Shown piece after piece: positions 27,923 through 36,924 of a stretch of DNA of 64,000 bases; position 1 is the stretch's first letter; each line of letters opens with the position of its first letter. This stretch comes from Parafilimonas terrae (lineage in GTDB: Bacteria; Bacteroidota; Bacteroidia; Chitinophagales; Chitinophagaceae): contig NZ_FOXQ01000001.1 in NCBI RefSeq assembly GCF_900115755.1, positions 744,001 to 808,000 of the forward strand. Reading direction: 5' to 3'. Under the pieces are notes generated by a model. The model worked only from the letters and a program-made list of their open reading frames with translations, ran no database searches and was not told the origin of the DNA. The translations under genes were made by a program, and so were the position numbers.

Positions 27923-28519
27923 ATGTTATACGAAAAGAAAATTTATTATGATGAAGAAGCCATTAACAGCTTAAAGGAAAGTTATGCGAATATAATCGGA
28001 AGTATTGGCGAAGATGTACAGCGTGAAGGCCTGCTGAAAACGCCGGAGCGTATTGCAAAAGCCATGTTGTATAATACGCAGGGCTATAACCAGGATGCCG
28101 TTGCCATATTAAATTCAGCCAAGTTTCATGAAAACATCAGCGAGATGATTGTTGTAAAAGATATTGAACTCTATAGCATGTGCGAACATCACATGCTGCC
28201 TTTTTTCGGCAAAGCGCATATTGCTTATATCCCCAATGGTTATATAACCGGTTTAAGCAAAATTGCAAGGGTGGTAGATGTTTTTTCAAGAAGGCTGCAG
28301 GTGCAGGAAAGGCTTACAACACAAATTCTTGATGCCATAAAAGAAGCCTTAAACCCACTTGGCGTGGCAGTGGTAATTGAGGCGAAACATTTGTGCATGA
28401 TGATGCGTGGCGTTCAGAAGCAAAATTCTGTAACCACAACATCTGCTTTCTTTGGTGAGTTTGAAAAATATCCAACCCGCAACGAATTTTTAAAACTTAT
28501 TGCAGCCGATCTTGATTAA
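27923..28519 (+). CDS. folE: GTP cyclohydrolase I
   Basis: 198 residues. It converts GTP to 7,8-dihydroneopterin triphosphate, the substrate of the two enzymes encoded just upstream. Zinc ligands are in [10 protein letters not shown] (Cys, His) and in [10 protein letters not shown] (Cys). The substrate motif [23 protein letters not shown] is complete. A purine-rich AAAAGGAG precedes the ATG by a few bases, an unusually good ribosome binding site for this phylum. Confidence 0.96.
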   Translation: MLYEKKIYYDEEAINSLKESYANIIGSIGEDVQREGLLKTPERIAKAMLYNTQGYNQDAVAILNSAKFHENISEMIVVKDIELYSMCEHHMLPFFGKAHIAYIPNGYITGLSKIARVVDVFSRRLQVQERLTTQILDAIKEALNPLGVAVVIEAKHLCMMMRGVQKQNSVTTTSAFFGEFEKYPTRNEFLKLIAADLD

Positions 28520-28621
28520 TGCATGTTTATAAAGTTTTGATGCTAAAATGGTAATAATTCCAACTATTAAATTGCAATTGAACAGTGTGTTAAAAACGGT
28601 TGGTAGACAAAATGTGCGGAG

Positions 28622-28651
28622 TTTGTGTCATTTGACACAATATTATCTTTA
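28622..28651 (+). promoter_or_regulatory. Candidate regulated promoter with CRP/FNR-like palindrome
   Basis: TTTG at 28622-28625 and TATCTTTA at 28644-28651 (18-bp spacing) resemble -33/-7 elements. Between them lies the perfect palindrome TTGTGTCA-TT-TGACACAA (28623-28640), which has TGTGT-N6-ACACA symmetry like CRP/FNR-family sites. A second, exact -7 box TATCTTTG is at 28662-28669. No coding gene on the plus strand follows for over 1 kb. Confidence 0.5.
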
Positions 28652-28741
28652 ATAATGCAATTATCTTTGCAACTGATTACATAAATAAGTTCAACTTAAT
28701 ACATAAGATATTTAACTTGGTGTTTTTCATAGGTTAGCAAC

Positions 28742-28774
28742 GGCCAGCTCTTTTCAGGGCAGGCCTATTTTTTT
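28742..28774 (+). terminator. Rho-independent terminator
   Basis: Hairpin arms GGCCAGCTC (28742-28750) and GGGCAGGCC (28757-28765) with one mismatch and one wobble, then seven T (28768-28774). It may end the folE operon with a long 3' UTR, or a short noncoding transcript from the promoter near 28650. It overlaps the GNAT stop codon on the other strand. Confidence 0.65.
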
Positions 28775-29269
28775 AAGATAAATCGCTGCACCATTCCTGC
28801 TCCATTTTGCTTTATTCCATTTTCAGTAAACCCGCATTTCAGCAGCACTTTTTTTGAAGCATCATTTTCTAAAGTGGTTATAGCATGCAAGGTTTTGGAT
28901 GCCTGGTTTGCAAAATAATAATTTATACCCGCCATAGTTAGTTCTGTTGCATAGCCTTTACCCCAGGCATCAGGCACCAATGCATAACCGATTTGTATTT
29001 TATATTTTTCATCTTCAAAAGGAAGATAAACGAGTGCAAAACTGCCAACGAAGCAATTGGTAGCTTTTTCCATAACGCACCACCGGCCCAGGCGAGGGTT
29101 TTGTTTGTAAAACTGAATATTCTCTTCCAGGAATTTGTCTGATTCTGTTCTGGTTAAGGCCTTTCTTATATGTTGCATCACTTCCTCATTGCCGTTTACC
29201 CTGAAAAAAAAGCAAGGCATCATCATGCGTAAATGCACGAACGGTTAATCTCGCTGTCTCAAAAATCAT
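28765..29269 (-). pseudogene. GNAT N-acetyltransferase (RimJ/RimL type), frameshifted in a homopolymer
   Basis: The acetyltransferase core (LGRWCVMEKATNCFVGSF, IQIGYALVPDAWGKGYATE, LENDASKKVLLKCGF) is intact, but its frame lacks a family N-terminus and opens only at a GTG at 29238. The missing start, MIFETARLTVRAFTHDDALL, lies in the neighbouring frame from the ATG at 29269. The frames meet at an 8-base A run on the plus strand (29204-29211); removing one base restores ...DDALLFFRVNGNEEVMQHI..., a normal RimL-like sequence. It may be a sequencing error, a recent mutation, or slippage-controlled expression. About 168 residues if repaired. Confidence 0.8.
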
Positions 29270-29316
29270 TTTTACAATATAAAAGATAAAATACAATTAG
29301 TATATGATTATATAAG

Positions 29317-29344
29317 AAACAGCTTTAAGACTAAAGCTGTTTTT
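29317..29344. terminator. Terminator-like hairpin
   Basis: Perfect 11-bp arms AAACAGCTTTA and TAAAGCTGTTT with a 4-base loop, then TT on the plus strand. Neither flanking gene ends here (both read away from it), so its purpose is unclear: a remnant, an attenuator, or the end of an unannotated transcript. Confidence 0.5.
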
Positions 29345-29481
29345 AACTGATTGCTTATTTATGAGACAAAATTATTTATACAACTTACCAATCTCTTAAT
29401 CTGCCTGCTTAACCAACAGGCAGTTTGCGCCCTTACAGTTCAAAACGGAATTGCAGATTGCATTAATTTTAAAAAAAATAA

Positions 29482-29495
29482 TGCAATCGATTGCT
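29482..29495. promoter_or_regulatory. LacI/GalR-type operator-like palindrome upstream of susC
   Basis: TGCAATCGATTGCT contains the 12-bp palindrome GCAATCGATTGC with a central CG and fits the LacI-family pattern TGnAAnCGnTTnCA at all but the last base. It lies about 300 bp upstream of susC. No LacI-family regulator is in the window. Confidence 0.45.
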
Positions 29496-29797
29496 AAAAT
29501 AAACAAAATCCTTATTTTAGCCCTGAAATCATTATTTTATAAGACAAAATATTATTGCTGCGATAAGAGACAAATAACAAGAGATGCAGCATAAATAAAG
29601 AAAGTAGTGTCTTTTTCGTAATCGGTTTCTGTAATACTATTGTAAATCCGGGATAATTCTATTGCCAATTTCTCTTAAAGACTATTCGTACAACGATTGA
29701 TGATAAAATTGCTTTGCTTTAGTATGTCAACTATATACCGAAACACAATTTTTTTACAGCCTATAACACAGCTTTTTATTTTCTAAAAACAACTCTT

Positions 29798-32700
29798 ATG
29801 ATTATCAACATGCCAAATCGACTAACGAGGTATTTGTTTGCTGTTGCCAGAAAACAGGTACTGACCATTTTAGCGTTTATTTTTTTCTCGGCACTTCAAA
29901 CCACTGCGAATGCCCAGACAGTACAGGGAAAAGTTACGGATGAAACAGGCAAACCTGTACCCGCAGCTTCCGTAACCGTAAAAGGAACTTCCCGAGGAAC
30001 TACCACCAATGAAAACGGAGCATTTTCTATATCCGCATCACCTGCGGATATGCTGGTAATAAGCTCTGTAGGCTTTACCGCCCAGGAAATTACGGTGGGC
30101 AACCAAAGCAACATAACCGTTTCATTAACCTTAACTAATTCCCAGCTTGAGCAGGTAATTGTTGTTGGTTACGGTACCCAAAAACGTACAAACGTTACGG
30201 GGGCTATTTCCACGGTTAACAATAAAACATTAAATGAAGTTCCTGTTGTAAGCGTGCAGCAGGCATTACAGGGCCGTGTGCCTGGTCTTTCGGTTGTAAA
30301 CAACGGGAGCCCCGGTACATCCCCGATTGTTACTATAAGAGGTATAAGTTCTATTAGTTATGCTTCTAATCCTTTATATGTGGTGGATGGCTTCCCTACA
30401 GGCGATCTCTCAACCATTGATACAAGGGATATAGAATCTGTAGATGTATTGAAAGATGCTTCTGCAGCCGCAATATATGGCTCCAGGGCAACCAGCGGTG
30501 TAATTATGATTACTACCAAAAAAGGCAGCCGGGATGGCAAATTTCATGTAAACCTTAATTCTTATTATGGCATTCAGGATATTACCCAAAGATTAGACCT
30601 GCTAAATCCTGAACAATTTGATCAATATGCTATCGCTTACAGAGGAAGTTTAGTGCCCAGGCGTGATCCAGGCTACGACCCGGTATGGGTTAACCAGCCC
30701 ATTTACGACGGCGCTGCCACCACTTATGGTAATAATGTTACCGATTGGCAGGATGCATATTTTAAACAAGGTTCAATGACGCAAACCAATATAGGTTTAA
30801 GTGGCGGTAACGATGTTTCCCGCTTTTATGCTTCTGCCGGCTTTTTTGATCAAAAAGGCACCTCACCTACTGTAGGTTATCGCCGTTATAACTTCCGCAT
30901 AAATTCAGAACATAAAATTGGCAAGGTCTTCACTTTTGGCGAAAACCTCTATATGGCTTATGGCAACCAGGCTTATGACAATAATGAAACAGGCACAAGG
31001 TCAAACCTGGTGAATGTAATTAAACTGATGCCTTATATGCCGGTGTACGACCCTACCACTTCAGATGGCTTTAGGGGTGTAAACTCTGTATTGGATGGCG
31101 GCGACCCCACCAATCCCATTGAAGATGCAGTTGTGAAAAACCCGGGCAACAGGAAAGTGGCAAAAATTTTAGGAACAGCATATGCTGAAATAAATTTTAC
31201 TGACTGGTTAAAGTTTCGCTCCACAATGGGCATTGATTATGCCAATGGATTAGACTATCGCTTTGCACCCATATTTAATGATGGTGGTACCGTAGCCGGC
31301 TCAAGCGCCATACTGGCTACCATTACTAACAACAGGTCAGTTTCTACTGTTCAGTTATATACTCAACAGCTTTCGTTTGATAAAACATTTGGCGATCATC
31401 ATGTTACAGCAACGGCTGTATATGAATACCAGGGCCAGCGGGTACGCAATGAAAATGCAAGCGGCAACCAGGCTTCCAATGAACTTAAAACCTTGAACAA
31501 TGCAAGTAATGTTTCTGTTCAAACGCTTATTGGAGAAAATTCCCTCATATCCTATCTCGGTCGTGTTACCTACGATTATAAAGGGAAATATCTGTTGAGC
31601 GGCGCCATACGCCGGGATGGCCTTTCTGTTTGGGCTCCGGGCAGAAAATGGGCAACCTTTCCATCCGGTTCTGTAGGCTGGAGAATAGACCAGGAAGATT
31701 TTATGAAAGGTCAGGAAACGATTTCTGAACTGAAAGTACGTGCTGGTTATGGTGTCACAGGTCTTAATGGTACTGTTTTAGGAAATACACCCTGGCTGGT
31801 AAGTGTTAGTTCCAACAGCGCTTATTATCCTTTTGGCGATGTTCTAACAAGTGGCCCGGTATCTTCAATTCAGGCATTAGGTAATTCAAATTTGAACTGG
31901 GAAACTACCAAACAGCTAAATATAGGTTTGGATCTTGGCTTACTGAATAATTCAATCACCTTATCAGCCGAATATTACCAGCGTAAAACAGATAACCTGA
32001 TCATTGCGCTTCCCATTGCACCTTCACTTGGATTCTTAAACGGTACTGTGAATCAAAACGTAGCAGCAATGAGAAACAATGGTTTTGAGTTTCAGCTAGG
32101 TTATAACAAAACGCAAGGTGATTTTACCTGGAACGCAACAGCCAATCTCAGTGTTATTTCCAATAAAGTACTTTCCCTGGCAGAAGGCGTAACTAATATA
32201 GAAGCCGGGTCTGATGTTGACCTTACGGAAGGGTACAATGTTACCAATACGGCACCAGGCCATCCAGTTCAATCTTTTTATGGCTGGGTAATAGAAGGGA
32301 TTTTTCAATCACAGGATGAGATTGATAAACATGCAACACAGGTTGCCCCTCAGGATCCATCACAACCCCGTACATCTCCCGGCGACTTTAAATTTAAAGA
32401 CCTGAATGGTGATGGTGTTATTGACGGTAATGACCGTACATTTTTAGGCAGTTTTATTCCAAAATTCACATATGCACTTAATGCCGGCGCGAACTATAAA
32501 GGGTTTGGCCTGACTGTTTTCTTCCAGGGTGTACAAGGCAACAAAATATACAATGCATTGCGCACTACCACAGAAGGAATGGTACGTTTCTTTAATGCCG
32601 GTACAAAAGTATTAGATGCCTGGACGCCGTCGAATACAAATACCAATGTTCCCCGTGCTGTCTCTTCTGATCCTAATCAGAATGCCAGGCCTTCAGGACG

Positions 32701-32974
32701 GTTTTTGGAAGATGGCTCTTATCTCCGTCTTAAAAATATCATGTTGAGCTATAATGTTGCAAATAAATCGTTGCAATCTATCACAAGAGGAGCAGTTAAG
32801 AACCTTACTATTTATGTATCAGCACAAAACATCCTGACGTTTACAAAATACAGCGGCTATGATCCTGAAGTGGGTAACAGAAATCCAAGTGGTTCATCAC
32901 TAACCAATGGCATTGACTATGCCGTATATCCTCAGCCTAAAGGCTATCAGGTAGGTATTAATGTAAACTTTTAA
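29798..32974 (+). CDS. SusC/RagA family TonB-linked outer-membrane transporter
   Basis: 1058 residues. Signal peptide ends near TTANAQ. A carboxypeptidase-regulatory-like domain (about 42-120; VQGKVTDETGKPVPAASVTVKGTS) precedes the conserved linker VIVVGYGTQKRTNVTGAIS, a plug domain (about 130-240; SVQQALQGRVPGLSVVN, VDVLKDASAAAIYGSRATSGVIMITTKKG) and a large barrel. It imports a bulky substrate, usually glycan or peptide, with the SusD partner encoded 51 bp downstream. The locus has no carbohydrate-active enzyme, so the substrate is open. Confidence 0.96.
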   Translation: MIINMPNRLTRYLFAVARKQVLTILAFIFFSALQTTANAQTVQGKVTDETGKPVPAASVTVKGTSRGTTTNENGAFSISASPADMLVISSVGFTAQEITVGNQSNITVSLTLTNSQLEQVIVVGYGTQKRTNVTGAISTVNNKTLNEVPVVSVQQALQGRVPGLSVVNNGSPGTSPIVTIRGISSISYASNPLYVVDGFPTGDLSTIDTRDIESVDVLKDASAAAIYGSRATSGVIMITTKKGSRDGKFHVNLNSYYGIQDITQRLDLLNPEQFDQYAIAYRGSLVPRRDPGYDPVWVNQPIYDGAATTYGNNVTDWQDAYFKQGSMTQTNIGLSGGNDVSRFYASAGFFDQKGTSPTVGYRRYNFRINSEHKIGKVFTFGENLYMAYGNQAYDNNETGTRSNLVNVIKLMPYMPVYDPTTSDGFRGVNSVLDGGDPTNPIEDAVVKNPGNRKVAKILGTAYAEINFTDWLKFRSTMGIDYANGLDYRFAPIFNDGGTVAGSSAILATITNNRSVSTVQLYTQQLSFDKTFGDHHVTATAVYEYQGQRVRNENASGNQASNELKTLNNASNVSVQTLIGENSLISYLGRVTYDYKGKYLLSGAIRRDGLSVWAPGRKWATFPSGSVGWRIDQEDFMKGQETISELKVRAGYGVTGLNGTVLGNTPWLVSVSSNSAYYPFGDVLTSGPVSSIQALGNSNLNWETTKQLNIGLDLGLLNNSITLSAEYYQRKTDNLIIALPIAPSLGFLNGTVNQNVAAMRNNGFEFQLGYNKTQGDFTWNATANLSVISNKVLSLAEGVTNIEAGSDVDLTEGYNVTNTAPGHPVQSFYGWVIEGIFQSQDEIDKHATQVAPQDPSQPRTSPGDFKFKDLNGDGVIDGNDRTFLGSFIPKFTYALNAGANYKGFGLTVFFQGVQGNKIYNALRTTTEGMVRFFNAGTKVLDAWTPSNTNTNVPRAVSSDPNQNARPSGRFLEDGSYLRLKNIMLSYNVANKSLQSITRGAVKNLTIYVSAQNILTFTKYSGYDPEVGNRNPSGSSLTNGIDYAVYPQPKGYQVGINVNF

Positions 32975-33025
32975 AAAACGCCTGTGTTTAAAGCAAGCGT
33001 CTGACTAACACATAAAAATTAAAAG

Positions 33026-34558
33026 ATGAAACCAAATAATATAAAACGAAACATAACAGTGCTGGCTGTAACCGCTGTGATAGGCACAGCTGCTATAGTA
33101 GCCTGTAATAAAAAACTGGATGTTACCGACCAGAATAACCCCACCGTACAGAGCTATTTTAAAACCGCTACCGAGTTACAAAACGGCGTAAACGGTATAT
33201 ATTCTATTTTACGTGCCGGCAATTTGGTTGGCCGCGAATGGTTTTTCACTCATGATATGCGGGGCGCCGAAACCGCAGCGGGCGGCTCTCAACTGGAAGC
33301 TCCAAGAGCAGAACTGTTGAAGCAAGCCTCACCATCCGCTTCCAATACCGTAATCACGAGCGTTTGGAGTGGATGTTACCAAATGATCAACAGGGCTAAC
33401 CTCGTTATTGCAAAAGCGCCTGATGTAACAGATGATGTGGCATCAAGGGATATATCAGTTGGAGAAGCCGAATTCCTGCGGGCATGGGCCTATTTTGAAC
33501 TGGTAACAATGTGGGGCGATGTTCCCATGTACACAGAACCTATTGCAACACCATCCGATTATAAAGGGAAATCTTCAGCAGCCGACATTTATTCTTTAAT
33601 AATAAGTGATCTTACAGATGCTGCAGCCAAATTGCCCGATGCTCAATCCCAGCCGGGTCGCGCAACAAAAGGCGCTGCCTATGCCATGCTTGGCAAAGTG
33701 CAAATGCAAAAAGGCGATTATGGAGCAGCCAAAGATGCGCTCTTGAAAATATACGGCAAATACAACCTCGTACCTTTTCTGCATAATTTTGATGGAGACG
33801 TTAAATTGGGAGGCAACCAGATTGCAACAGGGAATGAATACAATGCCGAATCTGTTTTTGAGGTAGCTTTTGTGGATAAAGGCGATAATAACTTTAACTG
33901 GGGTTATACAGGTGAAGGCCCCACTGCAAACGCAAGTACTATGCGCAGCCAGGAGTATGGAATAGTTTGGGGCAACGTGGTTCCTTCCGATGCGGTGCTG
34001 GATGAATTTGAGCCCAACGATCCCAGGTATAAATATACCTTTTTTGAATCCGGCGACATGATTGAAACCATGGCGGGCACACAAACAGGCACACAACTTA
34101 CTGAATCAGGAATGAACGTGGCCCAAAGTACCAGGAATGGCGTAAAGAAAAAAAGGGTATATCGCAAATATTCAATTCTTGACTGGACTGCCGATGGTTT
34201 TCATCCGGATGGTTTAAACCAGCGCATAATCCGTTATGCCGATGTATTATTGATGCTCGCCGAATGTGAAGCAGAAGCCGGCACACCGGCCAATGCCGCC
34301 AAATATATAAACGAAGTGCGTGCAAGGCCAGGCGTAAATATGCCTCCGGTTACACTTGCTACAAAAAACCAGGCAATTGCAGCAGTAATGCATGAAAGAA
34401 CAGTAGAATTATGTGGCGAAGAAGTAAACAATATTGACATTTTAAGATGGCGGGCAAAAGGTTATTATCCATCCATCCGCCCTGATCCAAAACCCGGGCA
34501 GGTAGAATTCTTCCCAATCCCGGCCAGCGAAACAGCCGCTAATCCATTGATAAAATAA
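33026..34558 (+). CDS. SusD/RagB family substrate-binding lipoprotein
   Basis: 510 residues. Lipoprotein signal with Cys at AAIVACNKKLD. SusD-like N-terminal motif (DVTDQNNPTVQSYFKTATELQNGVNGIYSILR), helical TPR-like middle (GEAEFLRAWAYFELVTMWGDVPMYTEP; AAYAMLGKVQMQKGDYGAAKDALLKI) and the RagB C-terminal block (MHERTVELCGEEVNNIDILRWRAKG). It acts as the surface lid of the SusC transporter. A strong terminator follows. Confidence 0.95.
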   Translation: MKPNNIKRNITVLAVTAVIGTAAIVACNKKLDVTDQNNPTVQSYFKTATELQNGVNGIYSILRAGNLVGREWFFTHDMRGAETAAGGSQLEAPRAELLKQASPSASNTVITSVWSGCYQMINRANLVIAKAPDVTDDVASRDISVGEAEFLRAWAYFELVTMWGDVPMYTEPIATPSDYKGKSSAADIYSLIISDLTDAAAKLPDAQSQPGRATKGAAYAMLGKVQMQKGDYGAAKDALLKIYGKYNLVPFLHNFDGDVKLGGNQIATGNEYNAESVFEVAFVDKGDNNFNWGYTGEGPTANASTMRSQEYGIVWGNVVPSDAVLDEFEPNDPRYKYTFFESGDMIETMAGTQTGTQLTESGMNVAQSTRNGVKKKRVYRKYSILDWTADGFHPDGLNQRIIRYADVLLMLAECEAEAGTPANAAKYINEVRARPGVNMPPVTLATKNQAIAAVMHERTVELCGEEVNNIDILRWRAKGYYPSIRPDPKPGQVEFFPIPASETAANPLIK

Positions 34559-34579
34559 ATTAATGATCGTTTTCAATGC

Positions 34580-34611
34580 AATAGAGGCTACCAGGTAGCC
34601 TCTATTTTTTT
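34580..34611 (+). terminator. Strong terminator after susD
   Basis: Perfect arms AATAGAGGCTA (34580-34590) and TAGCCTCTATT (34596-34606), extendable through CC/GG in the loop, then a T tract. It would separate or attenuate expression of the FG-GAP lipoproteins relative to susCD. Confidence 0.85.
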
Positions 34612-34677
34612 ATTGACAACTCACATATATTTCCTTTTGAATTCTTTTATTTGATATAATAATTTAAGAAGGGTGCA

Positions 34678-36900
34678 ATGTCAAAAAAAGGCATAATTAT
34701 ACTTTTACTTTTCGCAATATCTCTTGCTTCCTGCAAACAGAAACCATTGCCCAATCAATACATGATTGATATCTTGAAGGCAAAAGAAAAAGAATACAAT
34801 AATCCAAACAATCTTTTCAGCCCTTCTGCTTTAATAAAACTTTGCGATTCCGTATTGAACAACACTTCTGATAAAGAGATGATATTCCAGGCGCTGAACA
34901 AAAAAGCCAATGCACTTTTACAGTTAGGTGAAGAACAAAAAGCAATTGATATTTTTCAGGATATGCTTGGTAAAACCGGCGGTGATCTCGACAGGCGGCA
35001 ATCCATCCTGAAAGACCTTGCCGTATCCTATTTAAGATTAGGCGAAAGAATGAACTGCATTAATAACCACAGTGCAGAATCCTGCATCTATCCTATCGCA
35101 AATGGCGGTATTCATAAAAACAAAACGCCTTCTGAAAAAGCCATTGAGTTATATACACAGGTATTAATTGATAACCCCGGCGACCTCGAATCAAAATGGC
35201 TGTTGAATATAGCTTATATGACAATAGGCGCATATCCCAAACAGGTGCCGCCGCAATTTCTTTTAGCTGTAAAAAATGAGGACAGCCTGCATAGTGTAAA
35301 ATCATTTATTGATGTAGCGGCAAACATTGGTCTCAACTATAAATGCCAGGCAGGTGGCAATATTGTTGATGATTTTAATAATGATGGCTATCCCGATATA
35401 GTAATAAGCAGCTGGTCGCTCAGCGAGCCGATGCATTATTACAGGAACAACGCTGATGGTACTTTTACTGATGTCTCTGATTCATCCCGGTTAGGCAATT
35501 TAACCGGCGGCCTTAACATGATGCAAACAGATTATAACAACGACGGTTTCAAAGACATTTTTATAACAAGGGGCGGCTGGAAAGGCGCTTACGGAAAAAG
35601 CCCTAATTCGCTATTAAGAAACAATGGCGACGGTACTTTTACTGACGTTACAAAAGAAAGCGGCCTGCTTTCATTTCATCCAACACAAACAGCAACCTGG
35701 GCTGACTTTAATAATGATGGCTGGCTTGATGTTTTTATAGGCAACGAAACAGAACCCGGAGGCGAAATACATCCGTGCGAATTGTATATGAATAACAAAA
35801 ACGGCACATTTACGGAAGCCGCGGCAAAAGCAGGCTGTGCCATAACACGGTTTGTAAAGGGCGTTACATCCGGTGATTATAATAACGATGGATTAACAGA
35901 TATTTTTATTTCCACATTAAACGGCAACAAAATATTATTGAAAAATACTTCGGTTAAGAATGGTGCCGTGAAGTTTGAAGATGTAAGCAAACAGTCAGGC
36001 TTAAGCAACAATGTCACCCGCAGCTTTCCCACATGGTTTTGGGATTATGATAATGACGGCTGGCTTGACATTTTGGTGTGCGGTTATGAATTCACCGAAT
36101 CGCTTGCCTATTATGCAGGTGCTGAAACATCAAATGCTCCGGTAAACAATGCAGGCAAGGTTTTTTTATTCAGAAATAAACATGATGGCACATTTGAAGA
36201 TGTATCTGCCAAAGTGGGGCTAAATAAAATTGCTTTTGCAATGGGATCCAATTTCGGCGATATAGATAATGATGGTTACCTCGATTTTTATCTCGGCACC
36301 GGTAATCCCAACCTTAAATCGGCAGTGCCAAATAAATTGTTTAAAAACATAAATGGTGAAAGGTTTTTAGATATTACAACGTCTGCCCGCGTTGGCAATC
36401 TGCAAAAAGGCCATGGCGTTTCTTTTGTTGATTTGGATAACGACGGCAATGAGGATATTTATATAAAGATGGGCGGCGCATACAGCGGCGATGCCTATGA
36501 AAATTCATTGTATTTAAATCCAGGCCAAACTAATAATCATTGGATAAATCTTTCCCTCGAAGGAACAATTTCGAATAGAGCAGCCATCGGTGCAAGAATA
36601 AAAATTACATTCAAAGACAGTAATACAGCACGCTCTGTTTACCGCGATGTAAACAGCGGTGGCAGCTTTGGCGCCAATCCTTTATTTCAACATATAGGCA
36701 TTGGCCGTGCAACTGCTGTTGACAAAGTTGAAATAACATGGCCCGTAACAGGAAAGGTGCAGGTGTTTGAAAACCTGCCTTCAAATACCAATATTAAAAT
36801 ACGTGAAGGTGATAGTAATTACAGCACCTATCAACTTAAACGATTTGATTTTACACATGACAAACAGCTTATGCATGATCATACTGAACAACATCATTAA
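34678..36900 (+). CDS. FG-GAP/VCBS-repeat lipoprotein with ASPIC/UnbV domain and His-rich tail
   Basis: 740 residues. Lipobox SLASC near residue 19. The N-terminal about 200 residues are helical and TPR-like (KEMIFQALNKKANALLQLGEEQKAIDIFQDM). FG-GAP/VCBS repeats follow with calcium-type loops (DFNNDGYPDIVIS, DYNNDGFKDIFIT, DFNNDGWLDVFIG, DYNNDGLTDIFIS, DYDNDGWLDILVC, DIDNDGYLDFYLG, DLDNDGNEDIYIK). A CRTAC1-like ASPIC/UnbV domain lies at about 625-715 (GARIKITFKD, VDKVEITWPVTGKVQVFENL). The final residues are His-rich (HDKQLMHDHTEQHH), perhaps metal-binding. Probably a surface propeller helping the SusCD system; this is inference. Confidence 0.9.
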   Translation: MSKKGIIILLLFAISLASCKQKPLPNQYMIDILKAKEKEYNNPNNLFSPSALIKLCDSVLNNTSDKEMIFQALNKKANALLQLGEEQKAIDIFQDMLGKTGGDLDRRQSILKDLAVSYLRLGERMNCINNHSAESCIYPIANGGIHKNKTPSEKAIELYTQVLIDNPGDLESKWLLNIAYMTIGAYPKQVPPQFLLAVKNEDSLHSVKSFIDVAANIGLNYKCQAGGNIVDDFNNDGYPDIVISSWSLSEPMHYYRNNADGTFTDVSDSSRLGNLTGGLNMMQTDYNNDGFKDIFITRGGWKGAYGKSPNSLLRNNGDGTFTDVTKESGLLSFHPTQTATWADFNNDGWLDVFIGNETEPGGEIHPCELYMNNKNGTFTEAAAKAGCAITRFVKGVTSGDYNNDGLTDIFISTLNGNKILLKNTSVKNGAVKFEDVSKQSGLSNNVTRSFPTWFWDYDNDGWLDILVCGYEFTESLAYYAGAETSNAPVNNAGKVFLFRNKHDGTFEDVSAKVGLNKIAFAMGSNFGDIDNDGYLDFYLGTGNPNLKSAVPNKLFKNINGERFLDITTSARVGNLQKGHGVSFVDLDNDGNEDIYIKMGGAYSGDAYENSLYLNPGQTNNHWINLSLEGTISNRAAIGARIKITFKDSNTARSVYRDVNSGGSFGANPLFQHIGIGRATAVDKVEITWPVTGKVQVFENLPSNTNIKIREGDSNYSTYQLKRFDFTHDKQLMHDHTEQHH

Positions 36901-36924
36901 AGCAAGCCTACTAATTAATATTGT

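Larger units (their letters stand above)
29270..29797. other. Long intergenic region upstream of susC (528 bp)
   Basis: No supported ORF. It contains a terminator-like hairpin (29317-29344), a small inverted repeat CTGCCTG/CAGGCAG (29401-29423), a cluster of ATTGCA words with a 9-bp inverted repeat (29457-29465 and 29479-29487), and a LacI-type palindrome (29482-29495). The rest is AT-rich and probably the susC promoter and leader. Confidence 0.5.
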
